Source: Roseomonas aerilata DSM 19363 (GTDB lineage Bacteria > Pseudomonadota > Alphaproteobacteria > Acetobacterales > Acetobacteraceae). Taken from it: a DNA stretch of 64,000 nucleotides. A model generated the notes under the pieces. That model did not search any database and had not been told where the DNA came from. It was given only the letters and a program-made list of their open reading frames with translations. Made by a program: the position numbers and the translations under genes. Every line of letters begins with the position of its first letter. Position 1 is the first letter of the stretch. The stretch spans positions 124,001 to 188,000 of the forward strand of contig NZ_JONP01000007.1 in NCBI RefSeq assembly GCF_000711725.1. The letters run 5' to 3'. This document shows, piece by piece, positions 33,872 through 42,376 of this stretch.

Positions 33872-34525
33872 ATGCAACCCTGGTCCCGTACCCAGATGGC
33901 CGGCCGCGTGGCGGTCGATATCCCCGAGGGCTGGTACTGCAACCTCGGGATCGGCATGCCGACCCTGATCGCCGACTACATCCCGCAAGGCCGCGAGGTG
34001 GTGCTGCACTCCGAGAACGGCATCCTCGGCATGGGGCCGGCGCCGGAGAAGGGGAGTGAGGACGCCTGGCTGATCAACGCGGGCAAGCAGCCCGTGACGC
34101 TGCATCCGGGCGGATCGTATTTCCACCACGCCGACAGCTTCGCGATGATCCGCGGCGGGCATATCGACCTCTGCGTGCTCGGCGCCTTCGAGGTGGCCTC
34201 GAACGGCGACATCGCGAACTGGGCGACGAGCGAGAACGACAGCGCGCCGGCGGTCGGTGGCGCGATGGACCTGGCGGCGGGCGCCAAGCGCGTCTGGGTG
34301 ATGATGGAGCACACGACGAAGGACGGGCGGCCGAAGCTCGTCGAGCGGTGTTCCTACCCGCTCACGGCGATGCGGGCGGTGACGCGGGTCTATACCAACC
34401 TTGCCGTGCTGGACGTGACCGAGGCGGGCTTCGCGGTGCGGGACCTCGCGCCTGAGGTGACGATGGAGCACCTGCGTTCCGTGACGGCCGCGCCGCTGGC
34501 GGACGCGCGCGAGGCGGTGGCGTGA
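33872..34525 (+). CDS. 3-oxoacid CoA-transferase subunit B
   Basis: A 217-residue beta subunit. The catalytic glutamate E48 lies in HSENGILGMGPAP. IPEGWYCNLGIGMPTLIADY, INAGKQPVTLHPGGSYF and MEHTTKDGRPKLVERCSYPLT are family features. Together with subunit A, and with a hydratase and an ICL-like enzyme in the same transcription unit, it suggests ketone-body or 3-oxoadipate-type acid use. The exact acid is not decidable from sequence. Confidence 0.93.
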   Translation: MQPWSRTQMAGRVAVDIPEGWYCNLGIGMPTLIADYIPQGREVVLHSENGILGMGPAPEKGSEDAWLINAGKQPVTLHPGGSYFHHADSFAMIRGGHIDLCVLGAFEVASNGDIANWATSENDSAPAVGGAMDLAAGAKRVWVMMEHTTKDGRPKLVERCSYPLTAMRAVTRVYTNLAVLDVTEAGFAVRDLAPEVTMEHLRSVTAAPLADAREAVA

Positions 34526-35307
34526 GCATGGCCGCCCTGCCCGAGGGCATGGCGCTGCACGAGGCGCGGGAGGGCGGGGTGCTCGTCCTCACCCTCGACT
34601 ACCCCGCGCGGCGCAACGCGCTGGCAACGCCGCTGCGCGACCGCATGGCGGATGTGCTGGAGGTGGCGGAGGGCGATGCCTCCGTCCGCTCCATCGTCGT
34701 GACGGGGGCGGCCGGCGTCTTCTGCTCGGGCGGCGACCTCTCCTCCATGGATGTGGCGGACGCGCTGGGCGGGCGGGAGCGGCTGCGGCGCGCGCACCGG
34801 GCCATCCGGCTGCTGGCCGCGGGCAGCAAGCCCGTGGTGGCGGCGGTGGAGGGCTGGTGCGTGGGCGCTGGCCTCTCGCTCGCCTGCGCCTGCGATCTCA
34901 TCGTCGCGGCGGAGGACGCGCGCTTCATGGCGGGCTTCGGCAAGGTGGGGTTGATGGCCGATCTTGGCCTTCCCTTCACCCTGCCGGCGCGCGTCGGCGC
35001 CGGGCGTGCGCGTCGCATCCTCATGCTGCACGAGCAGATGACGGCGACCGAGGCCGAGCGGATCGGCCTCGTGGACGAGGTGGTGTCCCGTGCCCAGGCC
35101 CTGCCCGCCGCGATGGAGCGGGCACGCTTCCTGGCCGAGCAGGCACCGGCGCCGATGGCGCTGACCAAGGCGATGCTCTCGGCCGGGCTGGACGCGGCGC
35201 TGGAGGTGGAGCGGCACTACCAGACGACGCTGTTCCTCTCGGCCGATCACCGCGAGGGGCGGGCGGCCTTCCTGGAGAAGCGGGCACCGCGGTTCGGCGG
35301 GGGGTGA
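34522..35307 (+). CDS. Enoyl-CoA hydratase/isomerase family protein
   Basis: A 261-residue crotonase-fold protein. The oxyanion-hole motifs are GVFCSGGDLSSM (about 66-77) and VEGWCVGAGLSLACACDL (about 109-126). The two usual catalytic Glu of true hydratases are not both evident: in FGKVGLMADLGLPFTLP the position is Asp or Ala. It may therefore be an isomerase or another crotonase. The GTG start overlaps the subunit B stop (GTGA). Last gene of the overlapping run. Confidence 0.85.
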   Translation: MSMAALPEGMALHEAREGGVLVLTLDYPARRNALATPLRDRMADVLEVAEGDASVRSIVVTGAAGVFCSGGDLSSMDVADALGGRERLRRAHRAIRLLAAGSKPVVAAVEGWCVGAGLSLACACDLIVAAEDARFMAGFGKVGLMADLGLPFTLPARVGAGRARRILMLHEQMTATEAERIGLVDEVVSRAQALPAAMERARFLAEQAPAPMALTKAMLSAGLDAALEVERHYQTTLFLSADHREGRAAFLEKRAPRFGGG

Positions 35308-35319
35308 TCCGCGTTTCGG

Positions 35320-35612
35320 CGGCGGCGCTGGTCGCCCCAGGGAGGCGCCGCCTCCCTGGACCCTCCGCCGGGGAGCCAACGGGCTCCCCGGACCCCGCGA
35401 CCTGTTTTGCGGCGCTGAACCGGCAGGGTGCAGCGCCCTTGCGGGCTGACAGTCAGGTCGCCTGGGGTCATGGACCTCAGGCGCACGTCCAACAGACCGC
35501 GGGGGCCGGAGTGGCCGAGCCATCCCGGCTCGGGACGAACGCTCCGCGTTTGCCCGTGGGTCAGGCGACGGCGCCTTCTCCTGCGGCCACCAGCGCGATC
35601 GGCAACCCGCAT
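35320..35612. repeat. Degenerate mosaic repeat, copy K (tandem junction)
   Basis: A worn mosaic. It has a GCGCTGGTCGCCCC leader, a GGGAGGCG/CGCCTCCC stem followed by GGACCC, and CTCCGCCGGGGAGCCA as in copy J. Then come a diverged reverse third module (AGTCAGGTCGCCTGGGGTC, later AGGCGCACGTCC), a damaged GACGAACGCTCCGCG as in copies E and F, and a reversed leader GGCCACCAGCGC. It fills the 358-bp space before the amidase, which is in the same direction as the upstream gene. Nothing else is visible there. Confidence 0.55.
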
Positions 35613-35665
35613 TGCACAACCCCACGCCTCCGCGCTGAACTGCGCCACCCTTCCGCGGAGAGAGC

Positions 35666-37066
35666 ATGACCGAGCACTGGCGCCTGACGGCGAGCGAGAT
35701 CGCGGCGCGGGTCCGCGCGCGCGAGGTTTCGGCGGAGGAGGTGGCGCGCGACGCGCTGGCGCGGATCGAAGCCGCCAATCCCGCCATCAACGCCGTCGTG
35801 CAGTTCATGCCGGAGGAGGCGCTCGCTTCCGCCCGCGCGGTGGATGCCGCGATCGCCCGCGGGGAGGATCCCGGGCCGCTGGCCGGTGTGCCCGTCACCA
35901 CCAAGGTGAACGTGGACCAGAAGGGCTTCGCCACCACCAACGGGCTGCGCATCCAGAAGGACCTGATCGCGCCCGACGACAACCCGGTGGTAGCCAACCT
36001 GCGGCGCGCGGGGGCGGTGTTCATCGGGCGGACCAACACGCCGGCCTTCTCGCTGCACTGGTTCACGCGCAATTCGCTCCACGGGCACACGCGCAACCCG
36101 CGCAACCCGGCGCTGACGCCGGGCGGCTCCTCTGGCGGGGCCGCGGCGGCGGTCGCGGCGGGGATTGGGGCGATCGGGCAAGGGACGGATATCGGCGGCT
36201 CCGTGCGCTATCCGGCCTATGCCTGCGGGGTGCACGGGCTGCGGCCGACCATCGGGCGCGTGCCGGCCTGGAACCCGGGCGGCGTGGAGCGCGCGATCGG
36301 GGCGCAGCTGATGGCGGTTTCCGGGCCGATCGCCCGCAGCATCGCCGACATCCGCCTCGCGCTGGGCGCCATGGCGGCGCCGGACGCGCGCGACCCCTGG
36401 TGGGTGCCGGCTCCGCTGGAGGGACCGGCCTTTCCCAAGCGCGCCGCGCTCTGTGTCCGGCCGGAGGGAATGGCGACGACGCCGGAGGTCGAGGCCGCGC
36501 TGCGCGATGCCGGGCGGCGGCTGCAGGACGCGGGCTGGACAGTGGCTGAGACGCCGGTGCCGCCGCTGCGCGAGCCCGGGCGGATGCAGGCCATGCTCTG
36601 GCTGGCCGAGAGCCGGCGCGGGATGAAGGAGGCGCTGCGGCGGGAGGACGATCCTGACGCGAACTTCGTCTTCGCGCAGATGGAGCGGCTCTGCCCCGAG
36701 GCGGACTTCAACGCTTTCCAGGACGCCCTGCAGGCGCGGGCCGGGTTCTGCCGGCAGTGGAACCTGTTCCTTGAGCGCTATCCCGTGGCGATCATGCCCG
36801 TCTCGGCCGAACCGCCCTTCCCGGACCTGCTGGACCTCGAATCGCCCGAAGCCTTCGACCGGGTGATCGAGGCGCTGCTGCCCCAGGTCGGGCTGCCGCT
36901 GATGAGCCTGCCGGGGCTGACGGTGACGACGGACCTCTCGGGCCCGGCGCCGCTCGGGGTGCAGCTCGTCGGCGGACGCTACAGGGAGGACATCCTGCTG
37001 GAGGCCGGCGCGATCATCGAGGCGGCGGGGCCGGCGATCACGGTGGCGGATCCGGCCGGCGGCTGA
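35666..37066 (+). CDS. Amidase signature family protein
   Basis: A 466-residue amidase with an intact Ser-cisSer-Lys triad: K80 (VPVTTKVNVD), S155 (TPGGSSGGAAAA) and S179 (GTDIGGSVRYPA). GVHGLRPTIGRVP follows as usual. It hydrolyses an amide to acid plus ammonia or transfers it; substrate unknown. Lacks gatB or gatC neighbours and differs from GatA in the loops, so a catabolic amidase is most likely. ATG 35666 has a CGGAGAGAGC ribosome binding site. Confidence 0.92.
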   Translation: MTEHWRLTASEIAARVRAREVSAEEVARDALARIEAANPAINAVVQFMPEEALASARAVDAAIARGEDPGPLAGVPVTTKVNVDQKGFATTNGLRIQKDLIAPDDNPVVANLRRAGAVFIGRTNTPAFSLHWFTRNSLHGHTRNPRNPALTPGGSSGGAAAAVAAGIGAIGQGTDIGGSVRYPAYACGVHGLRPTIGRVPAWNPGGVERAIGAQLMAVSGPIARSIADIRLALGAMAAPDARDPWWVPAPLEGPAFPKRAALCVRPEGMATTPEVEAALRDAGRRLQDAGWTVAETPVPPLREPGRMQAMLWLAESRRGMKEALRREDDPDANFVFAQMERLCPEADFNAFQDALQARAGFCRQWNLFLERYPVAIMPVSAEPPFPDLLDLESPEAFDRVIEALLPQVGLPLMSLPGLTVTTDLSGPAPLGVQLVGGRYREDILLEAGAIIEAAGPAITVADPAGG

Positions 37067-37198
37067 CGCGGCCGGACTTCGGCCGCCCCTGTGGTGGCCG
37101 AATCGCAACGCCCCTCAACCCGTGCCCTTTCGCCACGTTTGCACCCCCGCGGGCCGCAGGGCGCCGCGGCCCCATTGGATCAAACGAGGAGAGAGAGC

Positions 37199-37435
37199 AT
37201 GGACAGCGATCGCATCATCGGCGCCGGTAAGTCCGCTGCGGGCGACGTGCAGGAAGGCATCGGCAGCCTGATCGGTGATACCCGCACCCAGGCGCAGGGC
37301 AAGCAGAACCAGGCCAAGGGCGAAGTGCAGAACCAGATCGGCCAGCTGGAAGACTACATCCGCGATCAGCCGCTGACCGCTGCCGCCATCGCCGTTGGCT
37401 TCGGCTGGCTGCTGGGGCGCCTGCGCATCATCTGA
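37199..37435 (+). CDS. CsbD/ElaB-like stress protein with C-terminal membrane anchor
   Basis: A 78-residue protein: MDSDRIIGAGKSAAGDVQEG and KQNQAKGEVQNQIGQLEDYI resemble CsbD repeats, and RDQPLTAAAIAVGFGWLLGR is the ElaB/YqjD-type glycine-zipper anchor. Such proteins are usually induced in stationary phase or by general stress. GAGGAGAGAGAGC precedes the ATG. Upstream, TCAAC-N16-CGTT weakly resembles an EcfG promoter (GGAAC-N16/17-CGTT), but two -35 bases differ, so I do not call it. Confidence 0.85.
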   Translation: MDSDRIIGAGKSAAGDVQEGIGSLIGDTRTQAQGKQNQAKGEVQNQIGQLEDYIRDQPLTAAAIAVGFGWLLGRLRII

Positions 37436-37444
37436 TCAGCGTTC

Positions 37445-37698
37445 CGCCGGGGGCCGCTGGAGAGGGCTCTGCCCTCTCCAGACCTCCCGGGTGAACGCGC
37501 AGCGTTCATCCCGCCCCGCCAAGGGCCTGAGGCCCTTGGATCCCCGTCTGGCTGTCGCGGAGCCTTCCTGAACGTGTCGTCGCCTCGGGTCGTGGACCCG
37601 CGGCGCACCGGCCGTTCAGCATTATTACTTCGAAGAAAAAGATGATGGTGAGGGGGCCGGGGAGAGGAAGAATTCCTTCTTCCTCTCCCCGGCGCGCC
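37445..37698 (-). repeat. Mosaic hairpin repeat, copy F (reverse, csbD/MBL convergent junction)
   Basis: Full-length: CTGGAGAGGGCTCTGCCCTC, the GGTGAACGCGCAGCGTTCATC extra stem shared with copy E, AAGGGCCTGAGGCCCTTGG with GGATCC, GTCTGGCTGTCGCGG, a third module (CCTCGGGTC/GACCCGCGG, one mismatch), GAAAAAGATGATGGTGAGG and GGGGAGAGGAAGAATTC with its mirror. About 20 bp between third-module linker pieces are deleted relative to copy D. Confidence 0.85.
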
Positions 37699-37701
37699 CG
37701 T

Positions 37702-38625
37702 TCAGGAACCTTCCCGCCGCTCGGCAACAACCGGCCGCAGCCTCCATCCTTCGCCGTGGCGCTCGACTTGGCCGAAGGAGGGCGGCGGGAAGTGGTAGGC
37801 CATGACGAGCGCACCTTCCGTCGAGAGTTGTTCCAGCAGGGCGCGGCGGGTGGCGACGGCCTGGGCGGGGTTGGCGCAGAAGTTGGAGGTGAGTTCGGGC
37901 CGGGCGAGTTGCAGCGTGACGTGCACCGCGTCCGCAAGCACCACGAAGGCACCCGCTGCCGTTTCCAGCCGCACCACCACCTGTCCCGGCGAGTGGCCGG
38001 GGGCGGGGTGGAGGAGGAGACCGGGCGCGATGGTGCAGGGCGGGTCGGCAGGCTCTACCAAGCCGGCCTCGATGACCGGGAGGATGCTGTCGGCATAGGC
38101 GCCGTGCAGGGCGGGCGTCGCGGGATCGGCGGCCTGTCGAGCGGCGAGGTGGTCGAGTTCAACGCGCGGGATGACGTAGCGGGCGCGCGGGAAGCTGGGC
38201 GCCCAGCGGCCGTTCTCGCGGCGCGTGTTCCAGCCGACATGGTCGGCGTGGAGGTGGGTGTTCACGACGATGTCCACCCCGTCGGGCACGACGCCAAGGG
38301 CGGCGAGGGTTTCGAGAAGGGGCGACTCCCGCCGGTGCCAGGCGGGGCGGGAGGGGCGCTCCTTGCCGGCGCCGATCCCGGCGTCGATCAGCGCCGTGAA
38401 ATCCGGCGTGCGGATAAGGCAGAGGTTGAAGGAGAGGCCGATCGTGCGGGCCGCGGTGTCCAGGTGGCCCGGCGGTAGCAGGGGTGCGGCCTCGGCCAGC
38501 ATGGCGTCGTCTGCGGCGGCGAAGAGGGCGGGGAGCGGCCAGGCGACGGATTCGCTGTCGGCGATGCGGGTGATCTCGGCCTCGCCCAGGCGGAGTGTCT
38601 CGGTATGCAGCAAGGGGCCGGCCAT
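37702..38625 (-). CDS. MBL-fold metallo-hydrolase (quorum-quenching lactonase-like)
   Basis: A 307-residue metallo-beta-lactamase-fold enzyme. The zinc motif NTHLHADHVGW has H124, H126, D128 and H129; PAPGHSPGQV holds the next His, ADAVH the bridging Asp, and YHFPPPSFG the last His. No signal peptide, so cytosolic. Resembles the lactonase/arylsulfatase-like group often annotated from AHL lactonase similarity, but the substrate is not inferable. The start is divergent from and near the ABC receptor gene. Confidence 0.9.
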   Translation of the reverse strand: MAGPLLHTETLRLGEAEITRIADSESVAWPLPALFAAADDAMLAEAAPLLPPGHLDTAARTIGLSFNLCLIRTPDFTALIDAGIGAGKERPSRPAWHRRESPLLETLAALGVVPDGVDIVVNTHLHADHVGWNTRRENGRWAPSFPRARYVIPRVELDHLAARQAADPATPALHGAYADSILPVIEAGLVEPADPPCTIAPGLLLHPAPGHSPGQVVVRLETAAGAFVVLADAVHVTLQLARPELTSNFCANPAQAVATRRALLEQLSTEGALVMAYHFPPPSFGQVERHGEGWRLRPVVAERREGS

Positions 38626-38691
38626 GGGTCATCCTTGCGCGGCGAGCGGCCGGGCGCCAGCCTGCCCGGCCGAGGTGGAGGGGATCTGGCG

Positions 38692-39882
38692 ATGGTGATC
38701 GACCGGCGCGGGCTGGGAATGGCGGTGGCGGGCGCGGTACTGGCGCGGCCGGCCTTGCTGCGGGCGCAGGGGGCAGCAGGGGCGGTGCTGCCGATCGGCT
38801 TCGTCACCACGCTTTCCGGCCCGGCCGGCTATCTCGGCGAGGAGGTGCGGGCGGGCTTCGAACTGGGCATCGCCGAGGGCGGCGACGCGCTGGGCGGGAC
38901 CAGGGTGCGCCTGCTGGTGGAGGACGACGCGGCCCGCCCCGGCCAGGGCCAGCAGGCGGCGGAGCGGCTGATGGGGGCGGAGCGCGCGCGGCTCTTCTCC
39001 GGCCTCGTGTTCAGCAACGTGGCGGGAACGGTGGTGCCGGCGGTGCTCGATGCCGGCGGCATCTTCGTCAGCGCCAATGCGGGCCCGGCGGATTTCGCGG
39101 GGCGGGAGTGCCACCGCAATTACTTCGTCGTCTCCTGGCTGACGGATTCGATGCAGGCGAGCGCGGGGGCGCTGGCGAGCGACCTCGGCTACCGCCGCGT
39201 GATGGTGCTGGCGCCGAACTTCATCACGGGGCGGGAGGCCATCGCGGGCTTCCGCCGGCTCTTCAAGGGCGAGGTGGTGCGCGAGATCTACACGCGGCCC
39301 GACCAGGTGGATTTCTCGGCGGAGATGGCGATCATCCGGTCCGAGCGGCCGGACGCGGTCTATCAGTTCCACCCGGGCGGCACGGGCATCGCCTTCCTGC
39401 GGCAGTACCAGGGGGCGGGGCTGCTGGGGACGGTGCCGATGGTGGTGTCCGAACCCTCCTTGGACCACCGGATCGTGGCGGCGCTGGGCGACGCGGCGCT
39501 CGGGATCGACGTCTCCGGGCACTGGAACGCGGACTTCCCGAACGACGCCAACCGCCGCTTCGTGGCTGCCTACACAGCCAAGCACGGGCGCGTGCCGACG
39601 ATGTACGCGGCGCAGGGCTTCGACACCGCGAACGCCATCGGGGCGGCGCTGCGGGCGACCGGCGGCTCCATCGCCGACCAGGCGGCCTTCCGCGCGGCGA
39701 TGCTGAAGGCGGACTTCGCCTCCGTGCGCGGGGAGTTCCGCTTCGGGCCGAACGGGCACCCGGTGCAGGCCTGGTGGGGTCTGAAGGTGGCGCCGGGCGC
39801 GGACGGCAAGCCGACGCTGGTGACGCAGCGGCGCATCCTCGACCCCGTGGGCGACGCCTTCGCCGACCGTTGCAAGCTCTGA
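38692..39882 (+). CDS. Branched-chain amino acid-type ABC transporter binding protein
   Basis: A 396-residue periplasmic type I binding protein (Peripla_BP_6). A signal peptide (MVIDRRGLGMAVAGAVLARP, cleavage near LLRAQG) precedes LPIGFVTTLSGPAGYLGEEV. VRLLVEDDAARPGQGQQAAE, MVLAPNFITGREAIAGFRR and the C-terminal GEFRFGPNGHPVQ are usual LivJ-like features. GGAGGGG lies 8 nt before ATG 38692. No permease or ATPase genes are here, so it is an orphan receptor. Ligand unknown; aromatic acids are common for this group. Confidence 0.88.
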   Translation: MVIDRRGLGMAVAGAVLARPALLRAQGAAGAVLPIGFVTTLSGPAGYLGEEVRAGFELGIAEGGDALGGTRVRLLVEDDAARPGQGQQAAERLMGAERARLFSGLVFSNVAGTVVPAVLDAGGIFVSANAGPADFAGRECHRNYFVVSWLTDSMQASAGALASDLGYRRVMVLAPNFITGREAIAGFRRLFKGEVVREIYTRPDQVDFSAEMAIIRSERPDAVYQFHPGGTGIAFLRQYQGAGLLGTVPMVVSEPSLDHRIVAALGDAALGIDVSGHWNADFPNDANRRFVAAYTAKHGRVPTMYAAQGFDTANAIGAALRATGGSIADQAAFRAAMLKADFASVRGEFRFGPNGHPVQAWWGLKVAPGADGKPTLVTQRRILDPVGDAFADRCKL

Positions 39883-39899
39883 TCCCTCCAGAGAAGCCC

Positions 39900-40565
39900 G
39901 TGCTCACTGTCCATCACCTGAACAACTCCCGCTCCCAGCGCGTGCTCTGGCTGCTGGAGGAGCTGGGGGTTCCCTACGAGGTCCGGCGCTACGAGCGGGA
40001 TGCCGCGACGCTGTTGGCGCCCGAGGCACTGCGGGCGGTGCATCCGCTGGGCAAGGCGCCAGTCGTGACAGAGGGCGATCTCGTCGTGGCGGAGACCGGG
40101 GCCATCGTCGAGTACATCCTCGATCGCCACGGCGCCGGTCGGCTGGAACCGGCGCGCGGCGGGGCGGACTGGTGGCGGTTCCGCCACTGGATGCACCACG
40201 CGGAGGGATCGGCCATGCCGCCGCTGGTGATGACGCTGGTGCTGGGCCGCCTACCGGACGGAATGCCGCCGGCCGCCCAGCCGATGGCGCGAGGGATGAT
40301 GGAGGGTGTGCAGAAAGGCTTTGTCGGGCCGAACCTGGAGCGGCTGAAAACCTACTGGAACGAGGCACTGGCGCCGACAGGCTGGTTCGCCGGGCCGGAG
40401 ATGACGGCCGCGGACATCATGATGAGCTTCCCGCTGGAGGCGGCGTCCTCGCGCTCGCCTTTCGGGGAGGGGCAGCCCAATCCGGGTGCCTTCCTGGCGC
40501 GCATCCACGCGCGGCCTGCCTATCGGCGGGCGCTGGAGCGGGGTGGGCCCTACGCCTACGCCTGA
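39900..40565 (+). CDS. Glutathione S-transferase family protein
   Basis: A 221-residue GST. The thioredoxin-like N-domain has VHHLNNSRSQRVLWLLEELG (catalytic Ser/Asn region, residues 4-23), GKAPVVTEGDLVVAETGAIVEYI is the glutathione-binding stretch, and the helical C-domain includes FAGPEMTAADIMMSFPLE. GTG start with CCAGAGAAG upstream. It follows the binding-protein gene by 17 bp. The role is probably detoxification or isomerisation with glutathione. Confidence 0.9.
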   Translation: MLTVHHLNNSRSQRVLWLLEELGVPYEVRRYERDAATLLAPEALRAVHPLGKAPVVTEGDLVVAETGAIVEYILDRHGAGRLEPARGGADWWRFRHWMHHAEGSAMPPLVMTLVLGRLPDGMPPAAQPMARGMMEGVQKGFVGPNLERLKTYWNEALAPTGWFAGPEMTAADIMMSFPLEAASSRSPFGEGQPNPGAFLARIHARPAYRRALERGGPYAYA

Positions 40566-40584
40566 GGGACTTCGTTTTCGTCGG

Positions 40585-40690
40585 TTGCCGCTGGTGCGCC
40601 TCGGGTCACTGACCCGAGGCGACGGCAGGTTGGGGAAGGTGTCGCGCTAACCAGATGGGGATCCAGGGGCCTCAGGCCCTCTCCCGGGCG
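40585..40690 (+). repeat. Mosaic hairpin repeat, copy G (truncated, GST/hydrolase convergent junction)
   Basis: Contains the leader GCCGCTGGTGCGCCTCGGGTC fused straight into the third-module stem (CCTCGGGTC/GACCCGAGG), the linker GGGGAAGGTGTCGCGCTAACC, AGATGGGGATCC and the fourth module AGGGGCCTCAGGCCCT. The first and fifth modules are missing, although CTCTCCCGGG at the end may be a remnant. Still placed at a convergent junction. Confidence 0.75.
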
Positions 40691-40697
40691 CCGCGCC

Positions 40698-42260
40698 TCA
40701 CCCCGGCAAACCCCCTCCGGCCTCACGGATAAGGCACCACCCGCCGGCGCCCCCACCCGGGGCGCAGCCCTCCCAGAAGCCCTCCCGACAGGAGCGGTTC
40801 CCCCCGGTTTGCCATCGCGCCGAGGCGAGGCAGTTGCGCCAGTTGGCGGCGCTCGCGGCCGGTCCTTCGAGGTAGAGGGTTTCGAGCCAGACGAGGCCGA
40901 GCGCCTCGGCCAGCGGCAGGACTTCCGTCACCCAGGGCCATTTCGCGGGCAGGGCGGGACGCGCCACCGCGATGGCCCCGCGGGAGACGGCGCGGCGGTA
41001 GCCTTTCAGGAAGTGGGATTCGAGGCGCACGCCGAGCGCGCCGGCCCCCATTCCAGTGCCGGTGCCGATCAGCGCCTCCACCACCGTCATGTCGCAGCCG
41101 GAGGGCAGGATGAGGTCGGTGGGAAAGGCCAGGGCCGTGCCGGGGAAGGTGCCGGCGCGGGCGAAGAGGTCGATCTCGAAGAAGTAGCCGAGCACGCGCA
41201 TGCGGCCCATGGTCGCCCGGATGCTCGCCGCCTCGCCGCCGGGCGGGATGGCCGCCCAGCCCCGCAGCAGCGCGGCCCAGGTGGCGGCGGCGGCCGGGTA
41301 GTCGGGGTCGGAGGCGGCCCAGTGGCGCTCGAGGTCGGCCGGCAGGCCCCGGCCGCCGTCCTCCCGAGCCTGCGCGATCATGCGCCCGATCACCTCCTCC
41401 GCCCCCGCCGCCCCCCAGGAGACGACGTGCACCAGGCGGCGCGGTCCCGGCGCGGCATCGAGCAGCGCCTGCAGCAGATAGCCCACCCCCTGCGCCACCA
41501 GCCCGCCCTGGCTCTGGCCGGTCAGCACCACTTCCCCGCCCGCCCGGGCATAGGCGGCGGCATCGGCGATCATCCGCAGCGCGGCGGTGGAGGTGAACCC
41601 CGCCCGCCCGAAGGTGAGGCCCGACGCCCAGCTCCGGAAGTCGCGGTGCTCGAAGACATGGGTGCCGGCGATGGCCAGGATGCGGTGCGGGGCCAGGCCG
41701 CTCTCCGGCCGCGCCTCGAAGACGGCGGCCGCGAAGCCGCTGAATTCGTCGCCGTAGAGCCGCAGGAGGCGGTAGGCGGAAAGCTGCGCCGCGCTCGAGG
41801 CGTCCAGCACCGGCAGGCCGCCCGGCAGCAGGCGGATGTCGTAGGCGATGTCGGCCGCCAGCACCGTCGCCTCGTCCAGCCGCCAGAGCGGGCGGATGCG
41901 GGAGCGGGGGTCCTCCAGCACCTCCGCGGCGCTGCGGCCGGGGGGGTAGATCGTGGCCGGATTGCCTTCGGGCAGGCGCAGGTTCCGCACCTCGCCGAGC
42001 AGCAGCCCGAGCCGCAGCCCGTGGTCCCGCAGCCCGCCGCGAAGGGCGTGGTGGGAGAGGATGTCGCGCGCGAAAGGCAGTAGCCCGGCGAGCGACAGCT
42101 CGATCGGGCGGGTCTCGGCGGCCGGGCCCGGCAGGGCGGCCTCGCAGCGCGCGGCATCGGACGGCGTGGCCAGGGGGGCACGAACGGGGGCCGCAGCGAG
42201 GAAGGCGATGGCCAGGAGCAGCGCGGCCGCCCGGTGCCGCAGGGGGGAGGGGGACAGCAT
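40698..42260 (-). CDS. Secreted alpha/beta-hydrolase, lipase-like (G-x-S-x-G)
   Basis: A 520-residue exported protein. Sec signal HRAAALLLAIAFLAAAPVRAP at about 9-29. The nucleophile elbow LTGQSQGGLVAQG places S250. IAGTHVFEHRDFRSW and GFTSTAALRMIADAAAYARA precede it, as in class 3 lipases and DUF2974-like proteins. Six or more cysteines late in the chain suggest disulfides. It probably acts on lipids or esters outside the cytoplasm. Divergent from the AI-2E-type transporter with a 116-bp gap. Confidence 0.7.
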   Translation of the reverse strand: MLSPSPLRHRAAALLLAIAFLAAAPVRAPLATPSDAARCEAALPGPAAETRPIELSLAGLLPFARDILSHHALRGGLRDHGLRLGLLLGEVRNLRLPEGNPATIYPPGRSAAEVLEDPRSRIRPLWRLDEATVLAADIAYDIRLLPGGLPVLDASSAAQLSAYRLLRLYGDEFSGFAAAVFEARPESGLAPHRILAIAGTHVFEHRDFRSWASGLTFGRAGFTSTAALRMIADAAAYARAGGEVVLTGQSQGGLVAQGVGYLLQALLDAAPGPRRLVHVVSWGAAGAEEVIGRMIAQAREDGGRGLPADLERHWAASDPDYPAAAATWAALLRGWAAIPPGGEAASIRATMGRMRVLGYFFEIDLFARAGTFPGTALAFPTDLILPSGCDMTVVEALIGTGTGMGAGALGVRLESHFLKGYRRAVSRGAIAVARPALPAKWPWVTEVLPLAEALGLVWLETLYLEGPAASAANWRNCLASARWQTGGNRSCREGFWEGCAPGGGAGGWCLIREAGGGLPG

Positions 42261-42376
42261 GCAGGGGCTCCGGGCGGGCAGGGTGGCACAGGGCGCCGCC
42301 TCCCCTAGCCGTCCGCCCGCGCCATGCCCAGCCGCCCCGCCTCTCCCGCGCTTGGTCCCCGTGGGGCGGGTGCGGC

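Noticed and set aside
37090-37198. EcfG-type promoter before the CsbD-like gene
   Set aside because: TCAAC-N16-CGTT differs from GGAAC at two key bases; too weak to call.
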